Assembly: GCA_020848315.1 (NCBI GenBank)
Contig: JADLAH010000290.1
Span: 1 to 8,159, forward strand
Source of the DNA: Chitinophagales bacterium
GTDB lineage: Bacteria; Bacteroidota; Bacteroidia; Chitinophagales; JADIYW01
Length of the DNA: 8,159 bases
Direction of reading: 5' to 3'
Shown here in pieces: positions 1 to 5,603 of this stretch; within the stretch, counting starts at the first letter, position 1; each line of letters opens with the position of its first letter. The translations under genes were made by a program, and so were the position numbers. Below the pieces are notes generated by a model, which saw nothing but the letters and a program-made list of their open reading frames with translations, searched no databases and was not told the DNA's origin.

Positions 1-493
1 AATCCCGGGCGTATCGAATGCCAACTTCCTGAAAGCAGCGGTGAACGAAATCCGCAAGTCCAAAGGCTTAGACCCGATGGCTCCGAATGATTTTCTGAAA
101 CTGATGCGCGAAAAAATGGAGTTAGTGGAAATGAAAAAAGATTTTATTTCCCGTTCTGTCAACCAAGGTTTTTCCGGCGGTGAGAAAAAACGCAACGAAA
201 TATTCCAAATGGCTATGCTCGACCCGAAACTGGCCATCCTCGATGAAACGGATTCCGGTCTCGATATCGATGCATTGCGTATTGTAGCGAATGGCGTCAA
301 TAAACTGCGCACTAAAGACAATGCCTTTATCGTCATCACCCACTATCAGCGTTTACTGGATTATATCGTGCCGGATGTTGTACACGTCATGTACGACGGT
401 AAAATCGTGAAATCCGGCGATAAAAACCTGGCACTGGAACTGGAAGAAAAAGGATACGATTGGGTGAAGGAATTGGATAATGTAGCAATGTAA
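1..493 (+). CDS. sufC: SufC, Fe-S assembly ATPase (3' part only)
   Basis: C-terminal 163 residues of the ABC-type ATPase of the SufBCD scaffold; the reading frame enters from outside the window, with the first whole codon at base 2. SufC binds SufB and SufD in the cytoplasm, and its ATP hydrolysis drives rearrangement of the scaffold during cluster assembly. Visible in order: the ABC signature SGGEKKR (bases 173-193), Walker B LAILDE ending in the catalytic Glu codon at 245-247, the D-loop SGLD, and the switch His in VITHYQRLL (codon 341-343). The sequence [11 protein letters not shown] after Walker B and the ending with GYDWVKEL are characteristic of SufC rather than transporter ATPases. Walker A lies upstream, outside the window. 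The GTG at 41 is internal and not a start. Stop TAA at 491-493, 38 bases before sufD. Confidence 0.96.
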   Translation, partial: IPGVSNANFLKAAVNEIRKSKGLDPMAPNDFLKLMREKMELVEMKKDFISRSVNQGFSGGEKKRNEIFQMAMLDPKLAILDETDSGLDIDALRIVANGVNKLRTKDNAFIVITHYQRLLDYIVPDVVHVMYDGKIVKSGDKNLALELEEKGYDWVKELDNVAM

Positions 494-531
494 CAATTCA
501 TCAATGTATCAATAATTGATAAATTATAATA

Positions 532-1767
532 ATGATAAACGAACTAGAAAATATACTTCCAGCCGTCAAAAACGAAAGCCAGAAAGCATCGTTGCAAAAC
601 GCTATTGCGATTGGTATTCCTTCCATGAAACAGGAAGAATGGAAATACACGTATTATAACAAAATCCTGCAACAAGGCTTTCAGCCTGCCGCCTCAGCCT
701 TTGATGGTGTTGCTCACCAACAAACGACTATCGCAAAAGAATTCATCGAAGCCAATTCCGTATCCCAAAACAGGATTGTATTCCTGAATGGCATTTTCCA
801 TCCGGAATTATCTACGCTGACCACGCATCCGAAAATCAACTTCTGGAATAGCAACAACACTGCCGAAAGTCAGACAAAAGATTTTCTGATTGAGCTGAAT
901 AACGCACTGTCCACCGATGGTTTCTTTATGGAAATCGGTGACCATGTCGTACTAAATGAGTTGGTCGAGATTTTTTACATCAACGATAACTGCCGACAGA
1001 TTATCAATCTGAAAAACCAGATTAAAGTCGGCAAAAATTCGCAGATAAAATTCGCGGAATATTCCATCAGCGCGGATGGTTCACCGGCCTACAACAATAC
1101 GGTAACCCGCATGGAAGTGGCGGAAAATGCGCTGGTAGAATTTTATAAAATACAGGATGGCGGCGCCTTATTTAACATCACCGACAATATGTTCGTCGCG
1201 CAGGCGGCCAGTTCCGTATGTAACGTCACCACCCTGTCGCTGACCGGCGGCATCACCCGAAATGTATTGCAATTTGACATCAACGGCGAACGCGCGGAAT
1301 CGCACATGAATGGTCTGTATTTACTGGAAAATGAAGAACACGTGGACAACAGAACATTGGTAAACCACAACGTGGCTAACTGCGAAAGTTTTGAGTTATA
1401 CAAAGGCATTCTGGGCGGAAAATCCACCGGCGTGTTTAACGGAAAAATTGTAGTGGCACAGGCAGCGCAAAAAACCAACGCATTCCAAAGCAACCGCAAT
1501 TTATTGCTGAGCAATGACGCGAATATTTACACCAAACCACAATTGGAAATTTTTGCGGATGATGTGAAATGTTCGCATGGCGCTACCTCTTCCCAGATTG
1601 AAGACAGCGAATTATTTTACCTGCAGGCACGCGGCATCGGCAAAGAAATGGCGCGCGGTTTACTCGTATTTGCTTTCGGAGAAGAAGTGGTGGAGAAAAT
1701 CAAACACGAAGCATTGAAAGAGAAAATGGAAAAACGAATTGGAGAGTTGTTGAAGATTGATTTATAA
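532..1767 (+). CDS. sufD: SufD, Fe-S cluster scaffold subunit
   Basis: A 411-residue SufD, partner of SufB and SufC in the SufBC2D scaffold on which nascent Fe-S clusters form. The N-terminal helical part (about residues 1-100, with EEWKYTYYNKI) is followed by the beta-helix core and the strongly conserved C-terminal block DDVKCSHGATSS. C347 and H349 in that block correspond to the Cys/His pair that E. coli SufD contributes at the SufB interface. The ending YLQARGIGKEMARGLL then FAFGEEVV is also typical of the SufB/SufD family. SufB is ruled out because of the length (SufB is nearer 480) and because the gene sits between sufC and sufS. No Shine-Dalgarno precedes the ATG; the leader is AT-rich, as usual in Bacteroidota. 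A palindromic repeat fills the gap to sufS. Confidence 0.95.
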   Translation: MINELENILPAVKNESQKASLQNAIAIGIPSMKQEEWKYTYYNKILQQGFQPAASAFDGVAHQQTTIAKEFIEANSVSQNRIVFLNGIFHPELSTLTTHPKINFWNSNNTAESQTKDFLIELNNALSTDGFFMEIGDHVVLNELVEIFYINDNCRQIINLKNQIKVGKNSQIKFAEYSISADGSPAYNNTVTRMEVAENALVEFYKIQDGGALFNITDNMFVAQAASSVCNVTTLSLTGGITRNVLQFDINGERAESHMNGLYLLENEEHVDNRTLVNHNVANCESFELYKGILGGKSTGVFNGKIVVAQAAQKTNAFQSNRNLLLSNDANIYTKPQLEIFADDVKCSHGATSSQIEDSELFYLQARGIGKEMARGLLVFAFGEEVVEKIKHEALKEKMEKRIGELLKIDL

Positions 1768-1769
1768 CA

Positions 1770-1835
1770 GATGCTGAAACGAGTTCAGCATGACGCTTGT
1801 GCTTGCAGTCGTCATTCCGAACTTGTTTCGGAATC
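1770..1835. repeat. REP-like pair of inverted palindromic units between sufD and sufS
   Basis: Two 26-base units in opposite orientation (1770-1795 and 1810-1835) are separated by 14 bases. Each folds into an 8-bp stem with a 5-base loop: ATGCTGAA with TTCAGCAT (1771-1778/1784-1791) and ATTCCGAA with TTCGGAAT (1814-1821/1827-1834). The units differ in their stems, but each difference is matched on the other arm, so pairing is kept. The outer sequence ATGACG / CGTCAT is shared. Seen directly. From memory, units of this type are widespread between genes in Bacteroidota; a REP-like (transposase-scattered) origin is inference. Lying inside an operon, it may affect mRNA stability or expression between sufD and sufS. 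Confidence 0.75.
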
Positions 1836-1850
1836 CAATACAAAACTAAC

Positions 1851-3068
1851 ATGTTAAACATACCACAAATACGAGCCGATTTCCCTATCCTCAGCGAACA
1901 AATTCGCGGGAAACAACTCGTGTATTTAGATAACGGCGCTTCCACACAGAAGCCGCAATCGGTGATTGATGCGGAGCGCTATTACTACGAACATCAGTAT
2001 GCCAACATCCACCGCGGTGTGCATTATTTGTCGCAGATAGGAACGGATTTGTATGAGAATGTCCGCCGACAGATTCAGCAGTTCATCCACGCGAAGCACG
2101 AACACGAAATCATTTATACCAAAGGTACTACCAACGCCATCAATTTAGTGGCTTATACCTTCGGCAGGAAGTTTATTCAGGAGGGCGATGAAATCGTAGT
2201 CACAGAAATGGAACACCATTCCAATATTGTGCCGTGGCAGATGTTGTGTGAGGAGAAAAAATGCGTACTGAAATATATTCCGTTGCAGCCAGACGGTTCC
2301 ATCCGACTGGAAGATGCGGAACAACTGATTACACCGAAAACGAAACTGGTCAGCGTGACCTATGTTTCCAATGCTCTGGGCACCATCAATCCGATTCAGG
2401 AACTGATTGCACTGGCACATAAAAACGGCGCAAAAATACTGATTGACGCGGCACAGGCCATTCAGCATTTCACCATCGATGTGCAGGCGCTGAATTGCGA
2501 TTTCCTGGTGTTTTCCGGACATAAAATCTACGGTCCCACCGGCACCGGCATTTTATACGGCAAAGAAGACATCCTGAATGCGATGCCACCCTTTGAAGGC
2601 GGCGGCGACATGATCAAAACCGTGTCGTTCAAAGGAACAGAGTTCAATGATTTACCGTTCAAGTTTGAAGCCGGCACGCCGAATATCGCGGGCTGCATTG
2701 CACTGGGAACGGCCATAGAATATGTGCAGCAACTCGGACTGGAAAATATCCGTCAGTATGAAACGGAATTGCTCGACTATGCCACTGCGCAATTATCGCA
2801 GATAGAAGGTCTGAAAATTTACGGCACGGCGGCACACAAATCTTCTGTCATTTCCTTTTTGCTGGACAGCATTCACCCTTACGATGTCGGTGTGATACTC
2901 GACAATATGGGCATTGCCATCCGCACGGGACACCACTGCGCGCAACCGGTGATGGATCATTTCGGAATTCCGGGCACCTGCCGCGCCACCTTCGCGTTCT
3001 ACAACACCAAAGAAGAAGTGGATGCCTTGGTGGCTGGTATTTTAAAAGCTAAAAAAATGTTGAGTTAA
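1851..3068 (+). CDS. sufS: SufS, group II cysteine desulfurase
   Basis: A 405-residue PLP enzyme (class V aminotransferase fold) that takes sulfur from cysteine, releasing alanine and leaving a persulfide on an active-site Cys for SufE. The PLP lysine is K225 in VFSGHKIYGPTGTG. The catalytic Cys is C363 in RTGHHCAQP, with R358 just before it and R378 in TCRATFAFYNT; these correspond to E. coli SufS K226, C364, R359 and R379. The short Cys loop and the N-terminal VYLDNGASTQKP mark the SufS group rather than IscS. The start is the ATG at 1851, giving MLNIPQIRADFPIL as in the family. An in-frame TTG at 1797 would add 18 residues encoded by the palindromic repeat and is rejected. The stop overlaps the sufE start by one base (TAATG), implying translational coupling. 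Confidence 0.96.
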   Translation: MLNIPQIRADFPILSEQIRGKQLVYLDNGASTQKPQSVIDAERYYYEHQYANIHRGVHYLSQIGTDLYENVRRQIQQFIHAKHEHEIIYTKGTTNAINLVAYTFGRKFIQEGDEIVVTEMEHHSNIVPWQMLCEEKKCVLKYIPLQPDGSIRLEDAEQLITPKTKLVSVTYVSNALGTINPIQELIALAHKNGAKILIDAAQAIQHFTIDVQALNCDFLVFSGHKIYGPTGTGILYGKEDILNAMPPFEGGGDMIKTVSFKGTEFNDLPFKFEAGTPNIAGCIALGTAIEYVQQLGLENIRQYETELLDYATAQLSQIEGLKIYGTAAHKSSVISFLLDSIHPYDVGVILDNMGIAIRTGHHCAQPVMDHFGIPGTCRATFAFYNTKEEVDALVAGILKAKKMLS

Positions 3069-3490
3069 TGCATACCATCAACGACATACAAGACGACATT
3101 ATCGAGGATTTTTCCATGTACGACGACTGGAACGATAAATATGAATATCTGATTGAATTCGGGAAATCCTTGCCATTAATCGATGAGCAATACAAAACGG
3201 AAGATAACAGAATACACGGCTGTCAGAGTAAAGTATGGCTGCACGGTGAGCTGAAAGACGGAAAACTGTATTTCTTTGCGGATTCAGACGCGATTATCAC
3301 TAAAGGCATTGTTGGTTTGTTGGTTAAAGTACTGAGCGGCCACACGCCGAAAGAAATCGCGGACGCGGATCTGTATTTCATCGGCAAAATCGGATTGCAG
3401 GAACACCTCTCGCCTACCCGCGCGAACGGATTGGTGAGCATGATTAAAAAAATGAAAACTTACGGAATCGCTTTTCAGGCAGCCAATTAA
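3068..3490 (+). CDS. sufE: SufE, sulfur acceptor of SufS
   Basis: A 140-residue SufE, the usual length. It receives the persulfide sulfur from SufS, stimulates the desulfurase, and passes sulfur to the SufBCD scaffold. The acceptor is C52 in RIHGCQSKVW, equivalent to E. coli SufE C51. Other family marks are the N-terminal DDWNDKYEYLIEFGKSLP (about residues 19-36), the central DGKLYFFADSDAIITKGI, and the C-terminal LSPTRANGL. Its ATG shares one base with the sufS stop, which suits near-equal production of the two partners. SufU is excluded by the sequence. A palindromic element follows the stop at once. Confidence 0.96.
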   Translation: MHTINDIQDDIIEDFSMYDDWNDKYEYLIEFGKSLPLIDEQYKTEDNRIHGCQSKVWLHGELKDGKLYFFADSDAIITKGIVGLLVKVLSGHTPKEIADADLYFIGKIGLQEHLSPTRANGLVSMIKKMKTYGIAFQAAN

Positions 3491-3494
3491 ATAA

Positions 3495-3533
3495 GCCACT
3501 AAGATCACTTAGTGAATTTAGTGTCTTAGTGGT
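3495..3533. repeat. Palindromic repeat between sufE and the DUF59 gene
   Basis: CCACTAAGA (3496-3504) pairs perfectly with TCTTAGTGG (3524-3532), with a further G-T pair outside. The interior holds the same motif again: TCACTTAGTGA at 3505-3515, and CTTAGTG at 3508-3514 can pair with CACTAAG at 3497-3503 in an alternative 7-bp hairpin. The element is built from CACTAAG/CTTAGTG words, which I recall as common in Bacteroidota intergenic DNA (not checked here). It fills most of the 57-base gap inside the operon. There is no T tract at the stem foot, so it is not an obvious intrinsic terminator. Confidence 0.7.
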
Positions 3534-3547
3534 AAAAAAGATAAACA

Positions 3548-4033
3548 ATGGAAACAGCAACACAAAAATCATTCATGGAAATCAAAGACGAAGCGATTGC
3601 GCAGATTCAAACCATTTACGATCCGGAAATTCCGGTGAATATCTACGAACTGGGATTGATTTACGAAGTAAATGTAGACATCGACAACAACGTACATGTG
3701 CTGATGACCTTAACCGCGCCCAACTGCCCTGCAGCGGAAAGCCTGCCGGCGGAAGTGGAACAAAAAATCAGCGCCATCGACGGGGTGAAAAGCTGTAAAG
3801 TGGAAATCACCTTTGAACCAACCTGGGACCAGGAAATGATGAGCGAAGCCGCCAAGCTGGAACTGGGATTTTTGTCATTGTACAATTCATTAATTATACA
3901 ATTAATGAATAAGAGAAATCCACACGACATTTTGACATCAAAAACACCTAGCACAATTTTTGCACAACATAATAAATCTGAAATCTTAATTCTAAAATCA
4001 AAAATCAAACCAATATGTATCCAGAACACATGA
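3548..4033 (+). CDS. sufT: SufT-like DUF59 (MIP18 family) Fe-S assembly protein with aberrant C-terminal tail
   Basis: Residues 1-109 form a complete DUF59 protein: IYDPEIPVNIYELGLIYEV (about 23-41), the conserved Cys motif LTAPNCPAAESLP with C60, and VEITFEPTWDQEMMSEAAKLELGF. Short DUF59 proteins in SUF operons assist maturation or delivery of clusters; the exact role is unsettled. Relatives, as I recall them, end at about LELGFL (here base 3874). This frame instead runs another 52 residues to a TAA at 4031-4033, overlapping the next gene by 19 bases. The tail region (3875-4014) is about 25% GC by my count and contains a hairpin, a promoter-like site and a heptamer repeat, so it looks like intergenic DNA translated after stop loss, a small frameshift in the T5 run (3869-3873), or a sequence error. 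The start ATG at 3548 is well placed. The core call is firm; the 3' end is doubtful. Confidence 0.85.
   Translation: METATQKSFMEIKDEAIAQIQTIYDPEIPVNIYELGLIYEVNVDIDNNVHVLMTLTAPNCPAAESLPAEVEQKISAIDGVKSCKVEITFEPTWDQEMMSEAAKLELGFLSLYNSLIIQLMNKRNPHDILTSKTPSTIFAQHNKSEILILKSKIKPICIQNT
3885..3910. repeat. AT-rich 11-bp perfect hairpin after the DUF59 core
   Basis: ATTCATTAATT (3885-3895) and AATTAATGAAT (3900-3910) are perfect inverted copies around the 4-base loop ATAC. It begins 11 bases after the last conserved codon of the DUF59 gene, where an mRNA 3'-end structure would be expected. No T tract follows, and the stem is almost all A-T, so a terminator role is only possible. It supports the view that this stretch was originally non-coding. 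Confidence 0.6.
3931..3962 (+). promoter_or_regulatory. Possible Bacteroidota-type promoter for the bacilliredoxin gene
   Basis: A TTTG (3931-3934) is followed after 20 bases by AATTTTTG (3955-3962), which matches the Bacteroidota -7 consensus TAnnTTTG at all but the first base. The -33/-7 arrangement and spacing agree with that consensus. Transcription would start near 3969, about 45 bases before the ATG at 4015. It lies inside the suspicious tail of the DUF59 frame. Sequence match only; such AT-rich DNA yields chance matches. Confidence 0.35.
3974..4008 (+). repeat. Five-copy degenerate heptamer tandem repeat before the bacilliredoxin start
   Basis: Five consecutive 7-base units can be read: AAATCTG, AAATCTT, AATTCTA, AAATCAA, AAATCAA, ending 6 bases before the ATG at 4015. 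The last two are identical and the others differ by one to three bases. It forms the 5' leader of the bacilliredoxin gene and at the same time encodes the low-complexity end (SEILILKSKIK) of the DUF59 tail. The AT-rich, unstructured nature would suit translation initiation without a Shine-Dalgarno. Confidence 0.55.
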
Positions 4034-4428
4034 CCAAGCCGATGGCGGCTGAATTGGAAAATGCAGGTTTCACCTCATTGAAAACACCGGAAGAAGTAAG
4101 CGCTATCTTAGAACAAAAAGAAGGCACCGTATTCTTAGTAATCAACTCCGTATGTGGTTGCGCGGCAGCCAATGCGCGTCCGGCTGCGATTGCAGCGGCA
4201 AAAAACGAAAAACACCCGGACAGACTCGTGACCGTATTCGCGGGCGTAGACGGCGCTGCGGTGGCCAAAGCCAGAGAATACACCTTCCCTTTCCCGCCAA
4301 GTTCACCAAGTATGGCTGTTTTCAAAGACGGCAAACTCGTGCACATGGTAGAGCGCCACATGATTGAAGGCCGACCAGCCAAAATGATTGCGGACAACCT
4401 GGTAGCCGCTTTCAACGAATACTGTTAA
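4015..4428 (+). CDS. Bacilliredoxin, BrxA/BrxB (YphP/YqiW) family
   Basis: A 137-residue thioredoxin-fold protein with the hallmark CGC active site (C47-G48-C49) in VINSVCGCAAANARP. Other family features are the N-terminal MYPEHMTKPMAAELENAGF, the TFPFPPSSPSMAVFKDGKLV block (about residues 88-107) with its cis-Pro region, and the C-terminal VERHMIEGRPAKMIADNL. In Firmicutes these proteins remove bacillithiol from protein cysteines. Some Bacteroidota also make bacillithiol, so the same job is plausible here. Its place after the SUF genes suggests protection or reduction of SUF thiols or help in cluster handling; this is inference. The terminal residue is also Cys (C137). The start overlaps the aberrant DUF59 tail by 19 bases in another frame. 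It may also have its own promoter at 3931-3962. A hairpin follows the stop by 7 bases. Confidence 0.92.
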   Translation: MYPEHMTKPMAAELENAGFTSLKTPEEVSAILEQKEGTVFLVINSVCGCAAANARPAAIAAAKNEKHPDRLVTVFAGVDGAAVAKAREYTFPFPPSSPSMAVFKDGKLVHMVERHMIEGRPAKMIADNLVAAFNEYC

Positions 4429-4435
4429 AAAATAA

Positions 4436-4456
4436 GGAGAGCCATTGCGGCTCTCC
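4436..4456 (+). terminator. Hairpin terminator ending the SUF operon
   Basis: GGAGAGCC (4436-4443) pairs perfectly with GGCTCTCC (4449-4456) around the loop ATTGC. It starts 7 bases after the bacilliredoxin stop. On the + strand the following T-rich stretch is weak (CCCTAATTTAA). On the - strand the stem is followed by a good T tract, from the A-rich 4426-4435. As all neighbouring genes are on the + strand, it most likely ends the SUF transcript, less efficiently than a textbook terminator. Confidence 0.65.
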
Positions 4457-4545
4457 CCTAATTTAACACTACTACCAATATCTATGATGAGATATATACT
4501 ATAACGCTCATTTTGCTGTTTTCATATCCCAAATTCCGCTAAAGA

Positions 4546-5508
4546 ATGTTAAAAAGAGACTTGCGCATCGTTTTTATGGGCACACCCGATTTTGCGGTGC
4601 CGTCTTTGGATATTTTAGTGCAAAACAACTACGATGTTGTGGGCGTCATCACTGCTCCTGACAAGCCTGCGGGACGCGGACAGCAATTGCAGCAAAGTGC
4701 CGTAAAAAAATACGCTGTAGAAAAAGGACTACACATTCTGCAACCGGAAAAACTGAAAAATCCCGAATTTATCGCGGAACTGAAAGCACTGGAGGCTAAT
4801 CTCTTCATCGTGGTGGCCTTCCGCATGTTGCCGGAAATGGTGTGGCAGATGCCGGAGTATGGCACTTTCAACTTACATGCTTCTCTCCTGCCGCAATATC
4901 GCGGCGCGGCTCCCATCAACTGGGCGGTCATCAACGGTGAAAAGGAAACGGGCGTCACCACCTTCTTTCTGCAACATGAAATTGACACCGGCAATATCAT
5001 CTTACAGGAGACCATAAAAATTGAAGAAGAGGACAATGCAGGAACTGTACATGACAAGTTAATGACTGTCGGATCTCAGTTAGTTTTAAAGACAGTCCGT
5101 GCTATTGAAGAAAACAAAGTGCAGGAAAGTCCGCAGTCGGCAATAAATAGTCCGCAGTTGAAGCACGCACCGAAGATATTCAAAGAAACCTGTCTGATTG
5201 ACTGGCAAAGACCGGCAGCGGAAATACATAACCTGATCAGAGGACTCTCCCCTTATCCGGCAGCTTTCACCTATCTCGATGGAAAAGTTTTGAAGATATA
5301 CAGTGCGCAGATTGCTCAAAGCAATTCCACCGCTGACAACATAACAGTGAACAGTCAGCCTGCCAGCATAACGGTCAGCACTGATAATAAGACTTATCTT
5401 TCCATAAAATGCGCGGATGCCTGGCTGGATATTCAGGAACTGCAACTCGAAGGTAAGAAGCGGATGAAAACGGATGAATTTCTGCGCGGATACCGTTTCT
5501 CCGGATAA
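4546..5508 (+). CDS. fmt: Methionyl-tRNA formyltransferase
   Basis: A 320-residue enzyme that formylates Met-tRNA(fMet) with 10-formyl-THF for translation initiation. The N-terminal transferase domain (about 1-190) has LRIVFMGTPDFAVPSL, TAPDKPAGRGQ, and the signature FNLHASLLPQYRGAAPINWA. The catalytic triad is N109, H111 and D147 (in HEIDTGNI), equivalent to E. coli N106, H108 and D144. The C-terminal tRNA-binding domain (about 210-320) has KETCLIDWQRPAAEIHNLIRGLSPYPAAF and ends LRGYRFSG. A 10-base direct repeat (5128-5137/5149-5158) lies in the linker, giving two SPQ triplets. The gene stands alone: no peptide deformylase gene adjoins it in the window. The 117-base gap upstream holds the operon terminator but no convincing promoter. 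A T7 run (5518-5524) follows the stop with only a weak 4-bp stem. Confidence 0.96.
   Translation: MLKRDLRIVFMGTPDFAVPSLDILVQNNYDVVGVITAPDKPAGRGQQLQQSAVKKYAVEKGLHILQPEKLKNPEFIAELKALEANLFIVVAFRMLPEMVWQMPEYGTFNLHASLLPQYRGAAPINWAVINGEKETGVTTFFLQHEIDTGNIILQETIKIEEEDNAGTVHDKLMTVGSQLVLKTVRAIEENKVQESPQSAINSPQLKHAPKIFKETCLIDWQRPAAEIHNLIRGLSPYPAAFTYLDGKVLKIYSAQIAQSNSTADNITVNSQPASITVSTDNKTYLSIKCADAWLDIQELQLEGKKRMKTDEFLRGYRFSG
5128..5158. repeat. In-frame direct repeat in the fmt linker
   Basis: AGTCCGCAGT occurs at 5128-5137 and again at 5149-5158, 21 bases (7 codons) apart, so both copies read S-P-Q (residues 195-197 and 202-204). AGTCGGCA between them (5136-5143) is a near variant of the same word. 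It lies between the catalytic and tRNA-binding domains, where length change is tolerated. AGTC(C/G)GCAGT words resemble simple repeats I recall from Bacteroidota intergenic DNA; that link is from memory. Confidence 0.5.
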
Positions 5509-5563
5509 TACATCCCATTTTTTTATCTTGCGTGCATAAATAAATTCCGGCAGCATACACTCT

Positions 5564-5600
5564 GATATCGTTTTACTTGTAAATTTGTTAAAACGGTATT
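5564..5600 (+). promoter_or_regulatory. Promoter -7 box inside an inverted repeat upstream of the AGPS-like gene
   Basis: TAAATTTG at 5580-5587 matches the Bacteroidota -7 consensus TAnnTTTG at every fixed base; no good -33 TTTG lies at the expected distance. Transcription would start near 5593, giving a leader of only about 10 bases before the ATG at 5604. The box sits in the 13-base centre of an inverted repeat: arms ATATCGTTTTA (5565-5575) and TAAAACGGTAT (5589-5599), 10 of 11 positions matching, arm centres 24 bp apart. A dimeric repressor bound there would cover the -7 box and start site. The operator role is inference from position and symmetry. Confidence 0.45.
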
Positions 5601-5603
5601 TAT

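Noticed and set aside
507..521. 6-bp AT hairpin (TATCAA/TTGATA) in the sufC-sufD gap
   Set aside because: Too short and AT-rich to separate from chance; no T tract, and the genes are surely co-transcribed.
1143..1514. 123-codon - strand open frame inside sufD
   Set aside because: Antisense shadow of sufD with no family features.
1797..1850. Upstream in-frame TTG start that would extend SufS by 18 residues
   Set aside because: The extra residues are encoded by the palindromic repeat, and the ATG at 1851 gives the normal family N-terminus.
4478..4515. Possible fmt promoter: TCATTTTG at 4508-4515, with a small inverted repeat ATATCT/AGATAT at 4478-4495
   Set aside because: The box departs from TAnnTTTG at a key base and there is no TTTG at -33 spacing; the inverted repeat is only 6 bp.
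5503..5524. Weak terminator after fmt: GGAT/ATCC stem then a run of seven T
   Set aside because: A 4-bp stem overlapping the stop codon is not convincing, though the T run could contribute to termination.
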